A stretch of DNA of 64,000 nucleotides from an uncultured Aliivibrio sp. (GTDB lineage: Bacteria; Pseudomonadota; Gammaproteobacteria; Enterobacterales; Vibrionaceae), in assembly GCF_946479765.1 (NCBI RefSeq), contig NZ_CAMLHO010000001.1, positions 1 to 64,000 of the forward strand, in the 5' to 3' direction. The translations under genes were made by a program, and so were the position numbers. Below, in pieces: positions 16,628 through 24,379 of this stretch. The notes beneath the pieces are model-generated. The model worked only from the letters and a program-made list of their open reading frames with translations, did no database searches and had not been told where the DNA came from. Positions within the stretch are counted from its first letter, which is position 1. Each line of letters begins with the position of its first letter.

Positions 16628-17347
16628 ATGAAAATATTTATCATCAGCTTAAAACGTTCTGTTGACCGTCGTGAGCGCATTAAAAAACAATTAGATGGTA
16701 TGGGTATTGAATTTAAATTCATTGACGCCGTTGATGCTTTAACTCCAGATTTTACCAATAGTGAACTCCGCAATGAGCAATTAACACGGAAACGCTTTGG
16801 CTATAAATTACTCGATTCTGAAGTTGCTTGTTTTTCTAGTCATAAATTAGCATGGGAGCAATGTATTTTATCCAATAAACCTATTTTAATATTAGAAGAT
16901 AATTGCGGTCTAACTGACGCATTTTTCCATTACTTTAATACATTATCATTACTGTCTAAAAAATATAATTTTTTAAAGCTTTGTGCTACAAAACCGAAAG
17001 CATATAAAACCATAGAACGCATAAATACAGATTTATCTGTTATACGTTATTTTCGTCGTACCTGTGGTACTATGGGGTATATTATTAGCCCTCAAGCTGC
17101 GTGTTTATTTATTAAACAAGCTAATATTTTTATTGAGCCTGTCGATGATTATATGGAAAAACCCTATAAACATGGTGTCATTACTTATTGTATAAGCCCA
17201 GATCTTGTTGCAAGAGCAAAAATAGAATCAACTATTGGCTCATCACGCAAAGATAAAACAGGCGTTACCATCGCAAATAAAATTTATATTGAATGCTTTC
17301 GATTATATGAACAAATACGAGATTTTTTAGTAAAACCACCTTATTAA
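16628..17347 (+). CDS. Glycosyltransferase family 25 (LPS core)
   Basis: 239-residue GT25 enzyme (LgtB/LpsA family, beta-galactosyl- or glucosyltransferases of LPS oligosaccharides). The start MKIFIISLKRSVDRRERI is typical, as is EVACFSSHKLAWEQC. The usual E-D-D metal motif after ILILE reads EDN here. It sits between hldD and waaF, so a core sugar addition is the likely job. The donor and linkage are unknown. Confidence 0.8.
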   Translation: MKIFIISLKRSVDRRERIKKQLDGMGIEFKFIDAVDALTPDFTNSELRNEQLTRKRFGYKLLDSEVACFSSHKLAWEQCILSNKPILILEDNCGLTDAFFHYFNTLSLLSKKYNFLKLCATKPKAYKTIERINTDLSVIRYFRRTCGTMGYIISPQAACLFIKQANIFIEPVDDYMEKPYKHGVITYCISPDLVARAKIESTIGSSRKDKTGVTIANKIYIECFRLYEQIRDFLVKPPY

Positions 17348-17359
17348 TGTGAACGTATA

Positions 17360-18385
17360 ATGAAAATACTAATTATTGGCCCATCATGGGTGGGTGATAT
17401 GGTGATGTCGCAATCACTGTATATCACGCTAAAACAACAACACCCAGAAGCTATTATTGATGTCATGGCTCCTGCTTGGTGTAAACCAATTCTAGAAAGA
17501 ATGCCTGAAGTTAATAAAGCAATTGAAATGCCACTTGGCCATGGTGATTTTAATATTTTAGGTCGTCGAGCACTTGGTAAAGAATTAAAAAACAATAACT
17601 ATACGCACGCTTATATTTGCCCTAACTCTGCAAAATCAGCACTTATTCCTTGGTTCGCAAGGATCCCAACTCGTACAGGTTGGAAAGGCGAAATGCGCTA
17701 TGGCTTACTAAATGATTTGCGCTCAAATAAAAAAGCTTTCCAGTATATGGTTGAGCGTTATGTTGCTTTAGCTCATTCAAAAATTGACATGATTGATTCA
17801 AGTTCGTTAGGTGGCTTAGACAATTTACCAAAGCCTAAACTTTTCATTGATTCTGATATTCAGAAAAGTACTTTAGATAAATTTAATCTAACGACAGATA
17901 AGCCAGTTCTTGGCTTATGTCCTGGTGCTGAGTTTGGCCCAGCAAAACAATGGCCTGTTGATCATTATGCTGCCGTTGCTAATGAGATGATTAACCAAGG
18001 CCATCAAGTATGGTTATTTGGTTCTGCTAAAGATAAAGAAACAACTGAGACGATTAAGTCTTTGGTCAATTATGACAATCAAAAATCAGTATTTAACCTT
18101 GCTGGAGAGACAAGCTTAATTGAAGCAGTTGACCTACTTGCAGCTTGTAAAACGGTGGTAAGTAATGACTCCGGCTTAATGCACGTTGCAGCTGCTGTAG
18201 GTTGTCATGTAGTTGGTGTATATGGTTCGACATCACCAAAATATACGCCACCGTTAGCGGAAAAAGTCGATATTGTTGGTACTGATATTGAGTGTCGCCC
18301 TTGTTTTAAGCGCGAGTGTCCTCTTGGTCATTTGAAGTGTTTGAAAGATTTAGAACCTACGTTAGTTTTGAAAAAATTATTATGA
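17360..18385 (+). CDS. waaF: ADP-heptose:LPS heptosyltransferase II
   Basis: Adds the second heptose to the LPS inner core at the cytoplasmic face of the inner membrane. GT9 family: N-terminal MKILIIGPSWVGDMVMSQSL, mid-protein LCPGAEFGPAKQWP, and C-terminal SNDSGLMHVAAAVG and GVYGSTSP, all characteristic of WaaF. 341 residues. Its stop overlaps the waaL start (ATGA), so the two are translationally coupled. Confidence 0.93.
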   Translation: MKILIIGPSWVGDMVMSQSLYITLKQQHPEAIIDVMAPAWCKPILERMPEVNKAIEMPLGHGDFNILGRRALGKELKNNNYTHAYICPNSAKSALIPWFARIPTRTGWKGEMRYGLLNDLRSNKKAFQYMVERYVALAHSKIDMIDSSSLGGLDNLPKPKLFIDSDIQKSTLDKFNLTTDKPVLGLCPGAEFGPAKQWPVDHYAAVANEMINQGHQVWLFGSAKDKETTETIKSLVNYDNQKSVFNLAGETSLIEAVDLLAACKTVVSNDSGLMHVAAAVGCHVVGVYGSTSPKYTPPLAEKVDIVGTDIECRPCFKRECPLGHLKCLKDLEPTLVLKKLL

Positions 18386-19692
18386 ACGAAAATAAAATTA
18401 ATAACTTAATAGTAAATAAAACATTTTTAAATCTCATGTTTGTTAGCATTTGCGGTGCTGCAATCTTTAAATACTCAATTCGCGAAGTAGGTGATATTTT
18501 TCAAACACTATTTTTCTTAGGTAGTATCCCTTTTATCTATGTACATAGAAAAAGTTTAATGAAAGATAAAATTGTTATTTCGTTTTTTTTATTATCTTTT
18601 ATTACATTATTAAGCTGGATTAACTCTTTATATAAAATACCTGAATTTGCAAAAGACACGCCTAACATATTTAAATTTTTTAATATTTTTTACTTCATCA
18701 TCATTGCATTTTGGTTAGGTGGTAATCAAAGGAAAATTTTAATTTATTGGTTTTGCGCACTAATTGGCTTTTTACTCGCCTGTATAGTTAAAAGTGATGC
18801 ATTCATTCATGAGTTTGTTCTTGGCCTAAATGGTCAACGAATTGATTACAATGTCCATAATGCTCAGCATACAGGCATGATTTCTGGTTTTTTATTTTTA
18901 ATTTCATTATATCTACTCGCAAACATAAATCATTTCTCACGTAGATTAAGTATAAAAATCCCATTACTTATTTCAATTACTACACTCTCACTGTTTTGTT
19001 TAAGTACCGCTATTTTCAGTCAATCAAGACAAGTTTGGTTATCACTATTTATTGTTTTAATTATCTCTCCCTTTGTATATTTATACTTGAAAAATAAAAT
19101 AAATATAAAATCTATAACATTATCTATAATGTTTATTTTTAGTTCTCTATTTATATTATCTCAAAACCAAGTAATAGAAAACAGAATAAATTCAGAATCG
19201 AATACACTACAAGCCATTACTCATGGTAACTACCAACATATTCCCTATACCAGTATAGGTATTCGCGTTAACTTCTGGCTTGAATCAATACCTTGGATAG
19301 AAGAATCGCCTATAATAGGTGTTGGTGAAGATGCAAGAGAGCTGGTAATCTCAGAATCTCCTCGCTTACCACAATGGGTAAAAAATAAATTCTGGCATCT
19401 GCACAATTCCCATATTGAAACGATTGTTTCTTATGGATTTATTGGGTTGTTTATCATATATTTCGCTTACTTTTGGATAATTAAAACGGCTATAAAGTCA
19501 GAGCATATAAATTACAATGATATTATGTTTATTTCTATCCTATTGATAACTTATTGGTTAGTAATTAATAATTTCGAATCATTTTTCTTTTGGAAAAGCG
19601 GCGAATATATCATAAATATAGTACTAGCTGGATTATATACTAGCTACTTGCATTCAACATTATATTATAGTGGTAATAATAATGATTCTTAA
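18382..19692 (+). CDS. waaL: O-antigen ligase
   Basis: Polytopic inner-membrane enzyme that joins undecaprenyl-linked O-antigen to lipid A-core in the periplasm. About ten to twelve hydrophobic segments. The large periplasmic loop (about residues 270-360) has the Wzy_C-type arrangement RVNFWLESIPWIEESPIIGVG and, near its end, the conserved histidine in HNSHIETIVSYG. The start at 18382 (MNENK) overlaps the waaF stop; a longer frame from 18316 would lie inside waaF. The length is 436 residues. The codon use is more AT-rich than in waaF or waaA. Confidence 0.87.
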   Translation: MNENKINNLIVNKTFLNLMFVSICGAAIFKYSIREVGDIFQTLFFLGSIPFIYVHRKSLMKDKIVISFFLLSFITLLSWINSLYKIPEFAKDTPNIFKFFNIFYFIIIAFWLGGNQRKILIYWFCALIGFLLACIVKSDAFIHEFVLGLNGQRIDYNVHNAQHTGMISGFLFLISLYLLANINHFSRRLSIKIPLLISITTLSLFCLSTAIFSQSRQVWLSLFIVLIISPFVYLYLKNKINIKSITLSIMFIFSSLFILSQNQVIENRINSESNTLQAITHGNYQHIPYTSIGIRVNFWLESIPWIEESPIIGVGEDARELVISESPRLPQWVKNKFWHLHNSHIETIVSYGFIGLFIIYFAYFWIIKTAIKSEHINYNDIMFISILLITYWLVINNFESFFFWKSGEYIINIVLAGLYTSYLHSTLYYSGNNNDS

Positions 19693-20410
19693 ACAAATTG
19701 AACATTACTTTAAAAAAACCGCATTAATTTCAATGATTAGAAATTATGTAAAAAGTAAAAACAATAAACATATCACGGTTATGACTAAGGATTACTCGTA
19801 TTTATCTAGTGAAATATTAGATATTATATCATCTTTAAATAAACCTATTTACCCTATGTTTGGAACCTTATTATCTATTCATCGAGATAATGCTTTTTTA
19901 TATGCTGATGATTATGATTTTGCACTTAATGACAAATCATATTTTAACTTTGAATTAATTAATGACATTGAAAGCTATGGTTTAATTCTAAGTAGCTTTT
20001 CTATAGCAAATAATGAATTAGTCGAATTAAGCTTCAAATATAAAGGTGTAAGTGTTGATTTTTTCTTAATAAAAAATAACATAGATGAAAGCATTCATCT
20101 ATGTCCAAACTTTAGGCAAAGTAAATCAGAAAAATCATTTGAATCTAATCTTAAAGTTAGAACTTACCCTAGTCACTTTTCTGTAACTTATCCTAAAATC
20201 GAATTAGAAAAATCATTTGAATTAAACTTATGGATACCTAAAGATCCTGTCTCTATTTTTGAAAAGCATTATGGCCATGATTGGAATGTTCCTAAAACGG
20301 AAAATTTTATTGATTTCAATAATTACCAATTTCATGAGATATCATCTGCTACATATTGTGGTGAAAGTAAGCATTTAATCGCTTACTTGAGAAAATATAA
20401 TTTACTATAA
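19682..20410 (+). CDS. LicD/fukutin-like phosphotransferase
   Basis: 242 residues, start at 19682 within the last codons of waaL (a GTG at 19670 is the alternative). The LicD/fukutin pattern is visible: PMFGTLLSIHRDNAFLYADD then DFALN, with the two aspartates expected for the nucleotidyltransferase-like active site, and later GVSVDFFLI. Family members transfer phosphocholine or phospho-alditols from CDP donors to glycans. The next gene encodes a TagD-like cytidylyltransferase, which could make the donor. No membrane span. AT-rich, suggesting recent transfer. Confidence 0.72.
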   Translation: MILKQIEHYFKKTALISMIRNYVKSKNNKHITVMTKDYSYLSSEILDIISSLNKPIYPMFGTLLSIHRDNAFLYADDYDFALNDKSYFNFELINDIESYGLILSSFSIANNELVELSFKYKGVSVDFFLIKNNIDESIHLCPNFRQSKSEKSFESNLKVRTYPSHFSVTYPKIELEKSFELNLWIPKDPVSIFEKHYGHDWNVPKTENFIDFNNYQFHEISSATYCGESKHLIAYLRKYNLL

Positions 20411-20423
20411 AATGGAATATATT

Positions 20424-20819
20424 ATGGGAAAGCGAGTAATTACATTTGGAACCTTTGATATTTTTCATATTGGTCACCTAAATATATTGGAACGCAGTGC
20501 TTCTTTAGGTAATACCTTAATCGTAGGCATCTCAAGCGATGACCTTAACTTTTCGAAAAAAAATCGCCTACCTGTTTATGACCAACAAAGCAGATTAAAA
20601 ATAATACAATCACTTAGCTTTGTTGATGAAGTATTTATTGAAAACTCATTAGAAAAAAAGAGAGAGTATATAGAATATTATAAAGCAGATATTTTAGCGA
20701 TGGGAGATGATTGGAAAGGAAAATTTGATGAATTTAATGATATTTGCGATGTGATTTATTTTCCAAGAACACCTTCGATATCTACAACAGAAATAATTGA
20801 AATCGTAAAACAGATATAA
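20424..20819 (+). CDS. TagD-like glycerol-3-phosphate (or related) cytidylyltransferase
   Basis: Small cytidylyltransferase of the TagD/ECT class: TFGTFDIFHIGHLNILERS with the HxGH CTP motif and RTPSISTTEI, corresponding to the RTxGISTT signature. The start at 20424 is preferred because GGA lies eight bases upstream; another ATG at 20412 has none. Products in the family are CDP-glycerol or CDP-ribitol/ethanolamine. Being between a LicD-like gene and waaA points to phosphate-linked decoration of the LPS core (inference). Confidence 0.85.
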   Translation: MGKRVITFGTFDIFHIGHLNILERSASLGNTLIVGISSDDLNFSKKNRLPVYDQQSRLKIIQSLSFVDEVFIENSLEKKREYIEYYKADILAMGDDWKGKFDEFNDICDVIYFPRTPSISTTEIIEIVKQI

Positions 20820-20821
20820 TT

Positions 20822-22090
20822 ATGAAATTAATTTACTCAATAATCTTAGTGATTCTATCTCCCTTCCTTCTCTATTCTCTTTACAAGAAAAAAGAAGGAA
20901 AACCGGCTTTTGGGGCTCGCTGGAAAGAACATTTTGGTTGCACTCCACAGTTAAAGAGTAAACACCCTCCAATTTGGATTCATGCGGTTTCTGTTGGTGA
21001 GGCTATTGCTGCTACCCCGATTATTAAGGCATTAAAAAAGCACAACCCTGAGCAACCTATTCTTGTTACGACGACGACAAGTACAGGTGCTGAACAAATT
21101 GAAAAGCTAGGCGAATTGGTTGAGCATAGATACATGCCGATTGATTTTTGCTTTGCGGTTCGTGGTTTTTTAAAAGCGACAAAACCTGAAAAAATGCTGA
21201 CCATGGAAACGGAACTGTGGCCAAACACTCTGCATACCGTTGCTAAATTTGGTATTCCTATTTCTATATTGAACGCCCGATTATCTGAGAAGTCCTACTT
21301 AGGCTATAAAAAAATACAACCAATTTTTAACCTGCTAGGAAAGCATTTAACGCATGTTTGCTGCCAGTATCAAGATGATGCAGATCGCTTTATTGCTTTA
21401 GGTATTGATAAAGAGCGAGTACATGTTACTGGGTCTGTTAAGTTTGATATTGAGATCACCGATGAGGTTATTGAGTCAGGAAAGCAACTTCGCCATACAT
21501 TAGGAGCTAATCGCCCAATTTGGATTGCTGCCAGTACTCATAAAGGTGAGGATGAGCAAGTATTAACTGCCCATCAAGAATTGCTGAAAACTATTCCTGA
21601 TGCTCTGCTCATTTTAGTACCTCGCCATCCTGAGCGTTTTAATTCTATTTTTGATTTATGTGAATCGTCAGGTTTAAATACTATTAAACGCACATCACAT
21701 CAACCAATGACTTCAGATGTTCAAGTGTATCTTGGCGATACCATGGGTGAAATGCTAGTTCTGATCGGCGCGGCTGATGTATGCTTTATGGGCGGTAGCT
21801 TACTTGGCGATAAAGTCGGTGGGCACAATGTATTAGAACCTGTCGCATTAGGTGTACCGGTGATAACAGGGCCTAGTTATTTTAATTTTACTCACATTGT
21901 TGAAAAACTTTTAAACCAAGAAGCTATAAAAGTCGCTTCATCACATAACGAAATTAAAAAATACATTACTGAATTATTCACAACAGAAGAGTCTAGAGCT
22001 AAGTTAACGTGTATTTATAAAGGATTTATAAACAATGAGCTTGGAGCTATTGCAAAAACCATATCAATTATAAATGAAGAATTACAATGA
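20822..22090 (+). CDS. waaA: 3-deoxy-D-manno-octulosonic acid (Kdo) transferase
   Basis: Transfers Kdo from CMP-Kdo to lipid IVA, the first core step and essential in most Gram-negatives. An N-terminal membrane anchor (residues 3-20) is followed by HAVSVGEAIAATPIIKAL and later MGGSLLGDKVGGHNVLEPVA, both diagnostic of WaaA/KdtA. 422 residues, normal length. It follows the TagD-like gene by 2 bp as the last gene of this run. Confidence 0.95.
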   Translation: MKLIYSIILVILSPFLLYSLYKKKEGKPAFGARWKEHFGCTPQLKSKHPPIWIHAVSVGEAIAATPIIKALKKHNPEQPILVTTTTSTGAEQIEKLGELVEHRYMPIDFCFAVRGFLKATKPEKMLTMETELWPNTLHTVAKFGIPISILNARLSEKSYLGYKKIQPIFNLLGKHLTHVCCQYQDDADRFIALGIDKERVHVTGSVKFDIEITDEVIESGKQLRHTLGANRPIWIAASTHKGEDEQVLTAHQELLKTIPDALLILVPRHPERFNSIFDLCESSGLNTIKRTSHQPMTSDVQVYLGDTMGEMLVLIGAADVCFMGGSLLGDKVGGHNVLEPVALGVPVITGPSYFNFTHIVEKLLNQEAIKVASSHNEIKKYITELFTTEESRAKLTCIYKGFINNELGAIAKTISIINEELQ

Positions 22091-22289
22091 CATTTAGAAC
22101 CGACATTAACGGGCTCATTGGTTATAACAAAGCCAACACCAGAACAAACTGTAACTGCCCCTCATTATCAAATTAAGTCACTGCTTTTAAATAGTTAGAT
22201 GACGATCATTTAAGTATATTTGGTGCAGATTTATTATTACCCATGTTTAAAGATTCTTTCAAAAAGTGATACTGCATAAATAATAGCAT
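22091..22289. other. Gap after waaA, no gene seen
   Basis: AT-rich sequence with only a 28-codon frame overlapping the waaA stop (ATGA at 22087). I found no conserved motif and consider it non-coding or decayed. Confidence 0.4.
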
Positions 22290-22970
22290 TTAATGGTGGA
22301 ATTTCTTTCCTTTAAAACTAGTAATTAAACTAGCCGGATTTCCACCAACAACACTATTTCCATCAAATGATTTTACCACCACAGAACTGTTTGCAATTAC
22401 AGAGTTTTCTCCGATTTCTACCCCTTTCATTACGGAGGCTCTTGCACCAATCCAAACATGATCGGCTATGTGAATAGTTTTATCGCTATTAGTTTGTTCC
22501 GATTTTTCATTTGTTATTTTATGTAAATCACTATCCATAAATAATGTTTGCCAAGATACTAGGCACGATTCGCCAAACAAAATTTTCTTTTTACAAATAA
22601 TTGTAGATTCACCTGAAAAATTGCAATTATCTTTAAATTCCAGATCTCCAGAAACATCTAAACGCGATCCTGTCCCTATCCGTACATTTTTACCAAATGT
22701 GATAACACCTGATTTTTCTACGTTCCAAATAAATCTAGAATATTTATTATCTGCGATTTGCACTCTTCCAAAACCCAGTTTTATTTTAGCTGACTTGGCA
22801 TCTTTAGGTATGTAGACCTTGCCCTTTAGAGATATAAATGCTGTGCGATGACTGATAATCACTGGGATTTTTATCGCTTGCTTAAAAGGGAAGTAGTTAA
22901 AGTTAAATAATATTGTTTTTGGTATGCAACGTATAAAATGATAGATACGTGTGATCTTTTTTATATTCAT
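22290..22970 (-). CDS. Hexapeptide-repeat acyltransferase (WbbJ-like)
   Basis: 226 residues. From about residue 85 there is a left-handed beta-helix of hexapeptide repeats, ending with HIADHVWIGARASVMKGVEI and the usual GNSVVGGNPA. Related enzymes O-acetylate O-antigen or capsule sugars. The N-terminal 80 residues are unusual and basic. AT-rich and opposite in orientation to waaA, it looks like an accessory gene in the core locus. The substrate is not known. Confidence 0.8.
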   Translation of the reverse strand: MNIKKITRIYHFIRCIPKTILFNFNYFPFKQAIKIPVIISHRTAFISLKGKVYIPKDAKSAKIKLGFGRVQIADNKYSRFIWNVEKSGVITFGKNVRIGTGSRLDVSGDLEFKDNCNFSGESTIICKKKILFGESCLVSWQTLFMDSDLHKITNEKSEQTNSDKTIHIADHVWIGARASVMKGVEIGENSVIANSSVVVKSFDGNSVVGGNPASLITSFKGKKFHH

Positions 22971-23022
22971 AATATTCTCTTAAATTAATAATAATTACTT
23001 TTATTTATTCGTTTATTTACTA

Positions 23023-23165
23023 AATCAACTAATTTGATCTAGCGCTTCTTGAAGGTGCTGAAAATTCAAATAAGCATCTTTCAGTGGTCTATATACTTGC
23101 CAAGTAAACTCTCATCTACTGAATAATCTTTAATGTCATGGGTTGCGCCTAAGTAATTATTTCTT
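23023..23165 (-). pseudogene. Decayed duplicate of the 3' end of the YejM-like gene
   Basis: This stretch matches 24388-24460 and 24573-24655 (the end of the sulfatase-type gene) with scattered substitutions and an internal deletion of about 110 bp. Examples are GATCTAGCGCTTCTTGAAGG in both copies and ACTGAATAATCTTT. The frame is broken. It lies on the other side of the acyltransferase-3 gene from the intact copy, so the pair flanks that gene. Confidence 0.85.
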
Positions 23166-23248
23166 CTTCAAGTATCGCCTGTGTTCGTTTAAGTTTTCAC
23201 CAGAAATGCCGATATCATTATATCTTCTACTCGCTATATAGCCTTACT

Positions 23249-24298
23249 ATGCATAACTTAAACACCGCTCAGAAACCTTATATTAGTAACCGATTGTATG
23301 CTCTTGACTGGCTTAGAGTTATCGCCGCGATTGCAGTGGTTCTTTATCATTATATTCCATTGCTTAATCAAGATACATTACCGATTTGGCTCACGCCATT
23401 TCAATATGGCTATTTTGGCGTTGAGATCTTCTTTATGATAAGTGGATTTGTGATTTTGATGAGTGCAGAAGGGGCATCTACTTGGTCATTTTTTACTTCT
23501 CGCGTTACTCGTATTTATCCAGCACTGTGGATATGCGCATCAATCACTGCGATTTCTGCGTTATTGATAGCCAATGATAAATATGAGGTTTCTATTGCTC
23601 AATACCTTGCTAACTTAACCTTATTGCACCGTCAATTTTCACAGTCTCATCTTGATGGTGTGTATTGGACGTTAACGATTGAGTTGCGTTTTTATCTATT
23701 GATTGGTGTATTTATCTGGCTAAAAAAACTCGATAAACTGCCTGTTTTTTTGAACTTGTGGCTTTTGGTGTGTGCATTTTCTCTTGCGACAAAAGAAAAC
23801 CCATCTAAATTGTTATATTGGGGATCTTATTTTATTTCTGGTGCTTATTTTTATTACATTTATAAGCATGGCCTTGCGCTAAAACGCCTTGTGCCTTTAT
23901 CTATTGCCCTGTGTTGCTCGTTATATCAAGCTTATGACTACACAAAAGGGGATTTATCTCAATCAACGGCGATGGCTATTATTTTTATGGCTTATTGTCT
24001 CTTTGCGGCCATCGTGCTTTATACCTCATCATGGCAGCCTAATCCAATGTTCGCCAAAATTACGGTGGTTGGTGGTGCAATGACTTATCCTCTTTATTTA
24101 GTTCATCAAAATGTGGGGATTGTCTTCTTTAATTTATTGCCTGACTCGGCATCATCGCTTAGTAAACTTGGCGTGGTATTGATGAGTATGTTGCTCTTGG
24201 CCTTTATTATTGCTCACTATCTAGAGAAGCCATTAAGTAAAAAAATGAAACTAGGGTTAACATCATTAAGAGACAAACAACTAAAGAAAAAAGCCTGA
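23249..24298 (+). CDS. Acyltransferase family 3 (OafA-type O-acetylase)
   Basis: Polytopic membrane O-acyltransferase of about ten spans that acetylates O-antigen or other surface sugars. N-terminal LDWLRVIAAIAVVLYHY carries the conserved Arg and His, followed by FFMISGFVILMSAE and SRVTRIYPALW. 349 residues, the length of transmembrane-only members without an SGNH domain. It lies between the remnant and the intact copy of the YejM-like 3' end, suggesting acquisition as a cassette. Confidence 0.88.
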   Translation: MHNLNTAQKPYISNRLYALDWLRVIAAIAVVLYHYIPLLNQDTLPIWLTPFQYGYFGVEIFFMISGFVILMSAEGASTWSFFTSRVTRIYPALWICASITAISALLIANDKYEVSIAQYLANLTLLHRQFSQSHLDGVYWTLTIELRFYLLIGVFIWLKKLDKLPVFLNLWLLVCAFSLATKENPSKLLYWGSYFISGAYFYYIYKHGLALKRLVPLSIALCCSLYQAYDYTKGDLSQSTAMAIIFMAYCLFAAIVLYTSSWQPNPMFAKITVVGGAMTYPLYLVHQNVGIVFFNLLPDSASSLSKLGVVLMSMLLLAFIIAHYLEKPLSKKMKLGLTSLRDKQLKKKA

Positions 24299-24334
24299 AA
24301 ACTCACCATTAAAAAATCTAGTGGCATGTTGCTT

Positions 24335-24367
24335 CCCCTCTTTTATATGATATGAATAAAAGAGGGG
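24335..24367. terminator. Bidirectional terminator between oafA-type and YejM-like genes
   Basis: CCCCTCTTTTAT and ATAAAAGAGGGG form a 12-bp perfect stem with a nine-base loop, between two convergent genes. T-rich sequence follows on the plus strand (GATTGTTT). Confidence 0.75.
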
Positions 24368-24379
24368 ATTGTTTATGGG

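Noticed and set aside
21790-21803. GGGCGGTAGCTTAC resembling an ops element inside waaA
   Set aside because: It encodes the conserved MGGSLLG motif of WaaA and is not in a leader; the match is due to codon use.
22087-22173. 28-codon frame overlapping the waaA stop
   Set aside because: No conserved motif or independent ribosome site; it is probably a chance frame.
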